This document shows, piece after piece, positions 14,392 through 18,841 of a stretch of 18,841 bases of DNA. A model generated the notes under the pieces. That model was not told where the DNA came from. It saw nothing but the letters and a program-made list of their open reading frames with translations, and ran no database searches. The position numbers and the translations under genes were made by a program. The DNA is taken from assembly GCA_017414585.1 (NCBI GenBank), contig JAFQLN010000022.1, positions 1-18,841 on the forward strand, written 5' to 3'. How positions within the stretch are numbered: the first letter of the stretch is position 1; every line of letters starts with the position of its first letter. The DNA comes from Clostridia bacterium (GTDB lineage Bacteria > Bacillota_A > Clostridia > Oscillospirales > CAG-272).

Positions 14392-15858
14392 ATGAGAACT
14401 GACGAATACAGCCTTTCCCTTCTCTGCGACTTTTATGAACTCACCATGGGACGCGGTTATTTTGAATCCGAAATGCGGAATAAAATCGCGTACTTCGACG
14501 TTTTTTACCGCCGTGTACCGGACGGCGGCGGATACGCCATTGCGGCAGGTCTGGAACAGATCATCCGCTATATTGAAGACCTCCGCTTTACCGATTCCGA
14601 TATCGAATACCTCCGCGGCAGAAAGATTTTCTCCGAAGAATTCCTCGCTTTCCTCGCGGATTTCAAGTTCACCGGCGATATCTGGGCAGTTCCCGAAGGA
14701 ACAGTCGTTTTCCCGGGCGAACCGATGCTGACAGTCCGTGCGCCCGCCATCGAAGCCCAGCTGATTGAAACCTATATTCTCCTCTGCTTCAACCACCAGT
14801 CCCTGATTGCGACCAAGGCATCGCGCATGGTCCGTGCCGCCGAAGGACGTCCGATTTCCGAATTCGGTTCCCGCCGTGCGCATGGCGAAGATGCCGCTGT
14901 TTACGGAGCACGCGCCGCTTATATTGCCGGATGTGCAGGTACAGCGTGCACTCTTTCCGACAAGCTCTTCGGCGTACCGGCGGGCGGTACCATGGCACAC
15001 TCGTGGGTGCAGATGTTCGATTCGGAATACGAAGCGTTTGTCACCTACTGCAAACTCTATCCCAACAATCCCACTCTGCTCGTTGATACCTACAGCGTCT
15101 TCGGCTCCGGGCTTCCGAATGCCATCCGTGCTATCAAGGAAGTTCTCTGGCCGCTCGGTCTGAAAAAGTGCGCCATCCGCATTGACTCGGGCGACATCGC
15201 CTATCTCTCCAAAAAAGCGCGCAGACTTCTGGACGATGAAGGACTGACCGACTGCAGAATTATCGTATCCAATTCCCTTGACGAATATATTATCCGCGAT
15301 CTCATTCAGCAGGAAGCCGCTGTGGACGCTTTCGGCATCGGTGAAAGACTGATCACTGCCAAGAGTGAACCCGTTTTCGGATGTGTGTACAAGCTCGCGG
15401 CTGTCGAAGACAAAGACGGAACGATCACCCCGAAGATCAAGGTCAGCGAAAACGCTGCAAAGATCACCAATCCGAGTTTCAAGAAGCTGTGGAGAATGTA
15501 CTCCAACGAAACAGGCAAGGCGATGGCTGACCTTCTGACCCTCCATCACGAAACCATCGACCAGTCACAGCCGCTGGAAATCTTTGACCCCGAATACACA
15601 TGGAAGCGCACGGTTCTTGAAAATTATACCGCGCGTGAAATGCTTGTGCCGATTTTTAAAAACGGAAAGCTCGTCTACAATCTGCCGCCGCTCAATGAAA
15701 TCCGCGATCACTGTTCGAGAGAACTTGCAACGATGTGGAAGGAAGTTCTCCGTTTTGAAAATCCCCACGAATACTATGTTGACCTTTCCGAAGATCTGTG
15801 GAAGCTCAAGACTTCCATGATCTCGAAATTCATCAAGGGCAACAAGTTTGAACAGTGA
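14392..15858 (+). CDS. pncB: Nicotinate phosphoribosyltransferase
   Basis: Converts nicotinate and PRPP to nicotinate mononucleotide, the entry step of NAD salvage (Preiss-Handler), in the cytosol. The 488-residue chain is the long, PncB2-like form. Signatures: SLLCDFYELTMGRGYF (9-24), EFGSRRAHG (157-165), GTMAHSW (199-205) with the conserved His203 that is phosphorylated in the family, and RIDSGD (263-268) for the ribose-phosphate. AAAGGAAATAAC leads into ATG 14392; the upstream frame overlaps thiI and is not used. It lies 47 bases after thiI, and its TGA overlaps the ATG of the next gene by one base, so all three genes are probably translated from one message. Confidence 0.95.
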   Translation: MRTDEYSLSLLCDFYELTMGRGYFESEMRNKIAYFDVFYRRVPDGGGYAIAAGLEQIIRYIEDLRFTDSDIEYLRGRKIFSEEFLAFLADFKFTGDIWAVPEGTVVFPGEPMLTVRAPAIEAQLIETYILLCFNHQSLIATKASRMVRAAEGRPISEFGSRRAHGEDAAVYGARAAYIAGCAGTACTLSDKLFGVPAGGTMAHSWVQMFDSEYEAFVTYCKLYPNNPTLLVDTYSVFGSGLPNAIRAIKEVLWPLGLKKCAIRIDSGDIAYLSKKARRLLDDEGLTDCRIIVSNSLDEYIIRDLIQQEAAVDAFGIGERLITAKSEPVFGCVYKLAAVEDKDGTITPKIKVSENAAKITNPSFKKLWRMYSNETGKAMADLLTLHHETIDQSQPLEIFDPEYTWKRTVLENYTAREMLVPIFKNGKLVYNLPPLNEIRDHCSRELATMWKEVLRFENPHEYYVDLSEDLWKLKTSMISKFIKGNKFEQ

Positions 15859-16778
15859 TGTCCGCGCTCACCGCCTGTACCCTCTGTCCGCGCAGATGCG
15901 GTATCGACAGAACCTGCAGTACCGGTTACTGCGGAGCAGGTGCATCCGTCGAAATCGCGCATATCATGATCCATCACTGGGAGGAACCGTGCATCAGCGG
16001 TGATCCGCTCGGGGAGAGAGGATCGGGGACGATCTTTTTCAGCCATTGTCCCCTCGGATGCGTCTTCTGTCAAAACGGAAAAATCAGCCGCCGCTGCTCC
16101 GTGGGAAGAAAAGTGACTGCTGAATCCCTCGCGGGGGAAATGCTTGCACTGGAAAACAAAGGAGCATATAATATCAATTTTGTCTCCCCGACCCACTACA
16201 CGCCGCAGATCATCGAAGCCATTCAGCTCGCACGGGAAAAAGCCGACTGTAAGCCGCTCACAGTTCCCGTGGTCTGGAATACGGGCGGATACGAACTTTC
16301 GGAAACCCTGGAGATGCTACACGATACAGTGGATATCTTTCTGACGGATTTCAAATATGTATCTCCGGCACTGGCGAAAAAGTATTCCGCCGCTGAGGAT
16401 TATCCGGAATATGCCGCCGCATCGCTCGAAAAAATGCTTGCGATCACCGGAGACTGCGTATTTGGTGAGGACGGCATGATGAAGCGCGGGGTAATTGTGC
16501 GGCATCTCGTTCTCCCCGGACACAGGGATGATTCGATTGACGTTCTGCACAAAATTGCCGAAACCGTGGATGTGACGAAAATCAGACTTTCCCTCATGGC
16601 ACAGTACACCCCGGAATTTCTGCCGGAGAAAACCGAAGAGGATCCGTATGCAAAAATCAGACGGAAAATCACGACCTACGAGTACAACAAAGTGGCAGAA
16701 GAAGCAAGGATTCTCGGATTCGACGGATATATGCAGGAACGGTCATCGGCTGTGAAGAACTTTACGCCCGATTTCTGA
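15858..16778 (+). CDS. Radical SAM protein, PflX/COG1313 type (pyruvate formate-lyase activase-like)
   Basis: A 306-residue Fe-S enzyme of unknown substrate. The radical SAM cluster motif CPLGCVFC is CxxxCxxC (Cys64, 68, 71). Before it lies an N-terminal cysteine block, CTLCPRRC (7-14) plus C20 and C25, which marks this family and may hold a second cluster, and HHWEEPCISG (39-48) followed by GSGTIFFSH. FVSPTHY and WNTGGYE fit the SAM- and substrate-barrel strands, and LTDFKY is typical too. There is no pyruvate formate-lyase or other glycyl-radical enzyme gene nearby, so the 'activase' label is only by similarity. The ATG overlaps the stop of pncB (TGATG), implying translational coupling; no separate strong ribosome site is seen. 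It is followed by a bidirectional terminator. Confidence 0.85.
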   Translation: MSALTACTLCPRRCGIDRTCSTGYCGAGASVEIAHIMIHHWEEPCISGDPLGERGSGTIFFSHCPLGCVFCQNGKISRRCSVGRKVTAESLAGEMLALENKGAYNINFVSPTHYTPQIIEAIQLAREKADCKPLTVPVVWNTGGYELSETLEMLHDTVDIFLTDFKYVSPALAKKYSAAEDYPEYAAASLEKMLAITGDCVFGEDGMMKRGVIVRHLVLPGHRDDSIDVLHKIAETVDVTKIRLSLMAQYTPEFLPEKTEEDPYAKIRRKITTYEYNKVAEEARILGFDGYMQERSSAVKNFTPDF

Positions 16779-16832
16779 AAAACAGCCATACTCCAATCTG
16801 CGGGCTTATATGCCTGTATCTTAAAACAACAG

Positions 16833-16877
16833 AAAACACGCTGCACGGATGATCTGCCATCTGCACAGCGTGTTTTT
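16833..16877. terminator. Bidirectional terminator between radical SAM and GH31 genes
   Basis: A perfect 11-base-pair stem AAAACACGCTG (16833-16843) with CAGCGTGTTTT (16866-16876). On the + strand it is followed by TATT after five T's; on the - strand the same A/T ends give TTTTCTG. It serves both convergent genes. Confidence 0.8.
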
Positions 16878-16920
16878 ATTGTGTTGATTCGTCTGCCTGC
16901 CTCAACAGCAGGCGTCTGTT

Positions 16921-18841
16921 TTATTCCGTGCGGAAGCAGTCCAGCACAGACGCGCCTTTTCTGACAAACGCGATGAACTCGTCAATCTGGGCGTGAATTT
17001 CATGTGTGCCGCCGGTATATTCCGTTCCGTCCTTGGCGAGAACCCATTCTCCCTCGGGGAGATACACGTTTCTTGCCGTTTTGCCCTGTTCCATAATGGG
17101 GGCAAACAGGATATCATCTCCGAACATATACTGATCGTTCAGTGTCCAGCATTTTTCGTCCTCGGGATAAGTGAAGAACATGGGGCGTATCACCGGCCAG
17201 CCCTTTTCGGAAGCTGTCTTCATCTGCTCACCGATGTACGGACGGAGATTTTCGCGGATTCTGAGAATCTTCTTGATGATTTCAAAATTCCGTTCGCCGA
17301 AGCTCCAGATTTCGTTCGGGTCGCCGCTGGGCTCAATGATGCCTTTGGGCTGATAGTGACGAACACGGTTGCCGTGAAGCCGCATGACGGGACAGAACAG
17401 CCCGAACTGGAACCAGCGGACTATCAGTTCACGGAAATAGTCGCTCTGCGTGTCACCGCCGTAGAATCCGCCGATATCCGTATTCCACCACGGAATGCCG
17501 CACATCGCCATATTCAGACCGGCATTGACCTGATGCTGCAGGCTCTCGAAAGTGGACGGAATATCTCCCGACCACACCAGAGCCGCGTATTTCTGGCTTC
17601 CCAGATAAGCGCCGCGGATCAGGGTTACGATATCGTCCTTGCCCATGGCTTTCTGTCCGTCGTATACCAGACGTGCATAATCGTAGGGATACATCAAGGC
17701 GGTCATTTCCCCTCTGCCGCGGCTGGTGATCAGATTATCAAAATGTTCCGGCCAGATTTCCGATTCCGATACATCGAACCAGAACGCATCCACGCCTTTA
17801 TCCGCATAGTTTTCCTTCAGTTTACTCCACACAAATTCCCGGGTTGCCGGATTTGAAACGTCAATCTGTGCCTGCCAGCCGTAAAAATCGAACAGTCTGT
17901 CCGATCCGCGGGAAGTACGGATGAGCATATTGTTGTTCAGCATATGCCTGTAGTTTTCGCTCTTCTGATTGATGGTGGGCCACATGGAGACGAGGAGCTT
18001 GGTGCCGGTTTCGTGAATTTCGTCCGCCATAGCCTTCACATCCGGCCAGTATTGGGGATCGAATTTGTAGTCCCCCTGCTCCGTCCAGTGGAAATAGTCC
18101 ACAATGATGGCAGACAGCGGAATGCCCAGTTCCCGGTATTTCCGGTAAACGGCTAGAAGTTCTTCCTGCGATTCGTAGCGCAGTCTGCACTGCCAGAATC
18201 CGGTTGCCCAGTCCGGCATTACCGGTGCATGTCCGGTCAGGTCCGCAAGCATTTCACAGGTTTCAGCCGGAGAACCGCCGATTACAACATAGTCGATTGC
18301 CTGACAGCAGTCACTGTGCCATCTGGTCTTGTTCTTGGCAAAGTCCACACGTCCGATGGAGGGCACATTCCAGAGAAAACCGTAGCCAAGAGAAGAGTAG
18401 ACATAGGGAACGGTGCATTTTGCATTGATATGCTTCAGGTCGATAACAGTACCCTTGAGATCAAACTCGTTGTCCCAGCTGTGTCCCATACCGAAGAAGT
18501 GTTCGTTTTCGTGCGGCCAGAAGCTCACATCGGCTGTCCATGACTGATGACCCTTATTCACAAAACGACGGCTTCTTCCGCCGAATGTATGCTCCGGCTT
18601 TTCCGCGAGAATCACTTTATCGTTGTTCCTGAATGACACATTTCCGCCGCCGTCCACGGTAACGGTCAAAGTTCCGCAGCGCATGGAAACGAAATGCTGT
18701 TCTTCTGTGATTTCGGCTTCTGCGTTTTCGTCAAAGGCCGGCTTTTTAAACGCGCCGCGGCGTATTGTTCCGAGTTTTACGCAGGTTCCTTCTATGATTC
18801 TGTCGTAGAAGGCTTCTCCTGAATAAGCGGAGCATGTCCAT
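16921..18841 (-). CDS. Glycoside hydrolase family 31 (alpha-glucosidase/alpha-xylosidase-like), 5' end beyond window
   Basis: The stop is at 16921 and the frame stays open to base 18840 with no stop, so the start lies outside the window; the in-frame ATG at 18684 falls inside the N-terminal beta-sandwich and is not the true start. At least 639 residues are present. After the N-terminal domain (GFGMG-like EHFFGMGHSWD) come the (beta/alpha)8 barrel motifs: IIVDYFHWTEQGDYKFD, the nucleophile Asp in FWFDVSESE (codon 17773-17775), the acid/base Asp in WSGDIPSTF (codon 17563-17565), GIPWWNTDIGGF, and PVMRLHGN with the conserved Arg-His. A C-terminal beta domain ends the protein. It is a retaining exo-alpha-glycosidase; WFDVSESE suggests glucosidase or xylosidase subfamilies, but the substrate is unproven. 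An export signal cannot be judged. Confidence 0.92.
   Translation of the reverse strand, partial: WTCSAYSGEAFYDRIIEGTCVKLGTIRRGAFKKPAFDENAEAEITEEQHFVSMRCGTLTVTVDGGGNVSFRNNDKVILAEKPEHTFGGRSRRFVNKGHQSWTADVSFWPHENEHFFGMGHSWDNEFDLKGTVIDLKHINAKCTVPYVYSSLGYGFLWNVPSIGRVDFAKNKTRWHSDCCQAIDYVVIGGSPAETCEMLADLTGHAPVMPDWATGFWQCRLRYESQEELLAVYRKYRELGIPLSAIIVDYFHWTEQGDYKFDPQYWPDVKAMADEIHETGTKLLVSMWPTINQKSENYRHMLNNNMLIRTSRGSDRLFDFYGWQAQIDVSNPATREFVWSKLKENYADKGVDAFWFDVSESEIWPEHFDNLITSRGRGEMTALMYPYDYARLVYDGQKAMGKDDIVTLIRGAYLGSQKYAALVWSGDIPSTFESLQHQVNAGLNMAMCGIPWWNTDIGGFYGGDTQSDYFRELIVRWFQFGLFCPVMRLHGNRVRHYQPKGIIEPSGDPNEIWSFGERNFEIIKKILRIRENLRPYIGEQMKTASEKGWPVIRPMFFTYPEDEKCWTLNDQYMFGDDILFAPIMEQGKTARNVYLPEGEWVLAKDGTEYTGGTHEIHAQIDEFIAFVRKGASVLDCFRTE

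Noticed and set aside
18684..18841. Start of the GH31 gene at the ATG at 18684
   Set aside because: The frame continues upstream without a stop to the window edge and encodes plausible N-terminal GH31 residues, so the true start is outside the window.

Overview
The window looks like a chromosomal segment of an anaerobic, probably spore-related member of the Firmicutes (class Clostridia; genus not identifiable by eye). The reasons are a ctsR-mcsA-mcsB-clpC heat-shock operon with CtsR heptad operators, strong AAAGGAGG-type ribosome binding sites, a clostridial-type SpoIID/peptidoglycan-binding gene cassette, ThiI without a rhodanese domain, and a PflX-type (COG1313) radical SAM protein. Base composition is moderate, and most genes are spaced normally.

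Layout. Bases 1 to about 116 read on the + strand as the Walker A part of an ABC-transporter ATPase. They join abruptly, head to head, to a truncated feoB on the - strand, so this edge is probably a chimeric join. Then, all on the - strand: feoB and feoA (ferrous iron uptake) behind a promoter carrying two DtxR-family-like boxes; a cytosolic GH5 glycosidase; clpC, mcsB, mcsA and ctsR (protein-arginine-phosphorylation quality control), read from a CtsR-controlled promoter near 7480; and a three-gene cassette (9618-10052, 8204-9604, 7668-8192) encoding a small beta-domain protein, a SpoIID-like protein with three peptidoglycan-binding repeats, and a two-repeat peptidoglycan-binding protein. A roughly 430-base AT-rich intergenic region with two GCAAG-N5-CTTGC dyads separates these from the + strand genes: an HTH protein fused to a long bactofilin-like beta-solenoid, a PuuD-like class I glutamine amidotransferase/hydrolase, and an apparent operon thiI - nicotinate phosphoribosyltransferase - radical SAM protein. 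A bidirectional terminator near 16855 faces the 3' end of a GH31 alpha-glycosidase on the - strand, which runs off the right edge.

How they work together. CtsR represses its own operon; McsA activates McsB, which marks proteins with phospho-arginine; ClpC then unfolds them for ClpP (not in this window). FeoA and FeoB import Fe(II). GH5 and GH31 have no visible export signal (the GH31 N-terminus is missing) and probably act on imported oligosaccharides. The most unusual item is the HTH/beta-solenoid protein at 10480-12150. Its promoter shares a nine-base TCTTGCAAT element over the -35 box with the promoter of the next gene, and matching dyads lie upstream, suggesting a small autoregulated unit. 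No tRNA, rRNA, CRISPR array, insertion sequence or prophage gene was seen.
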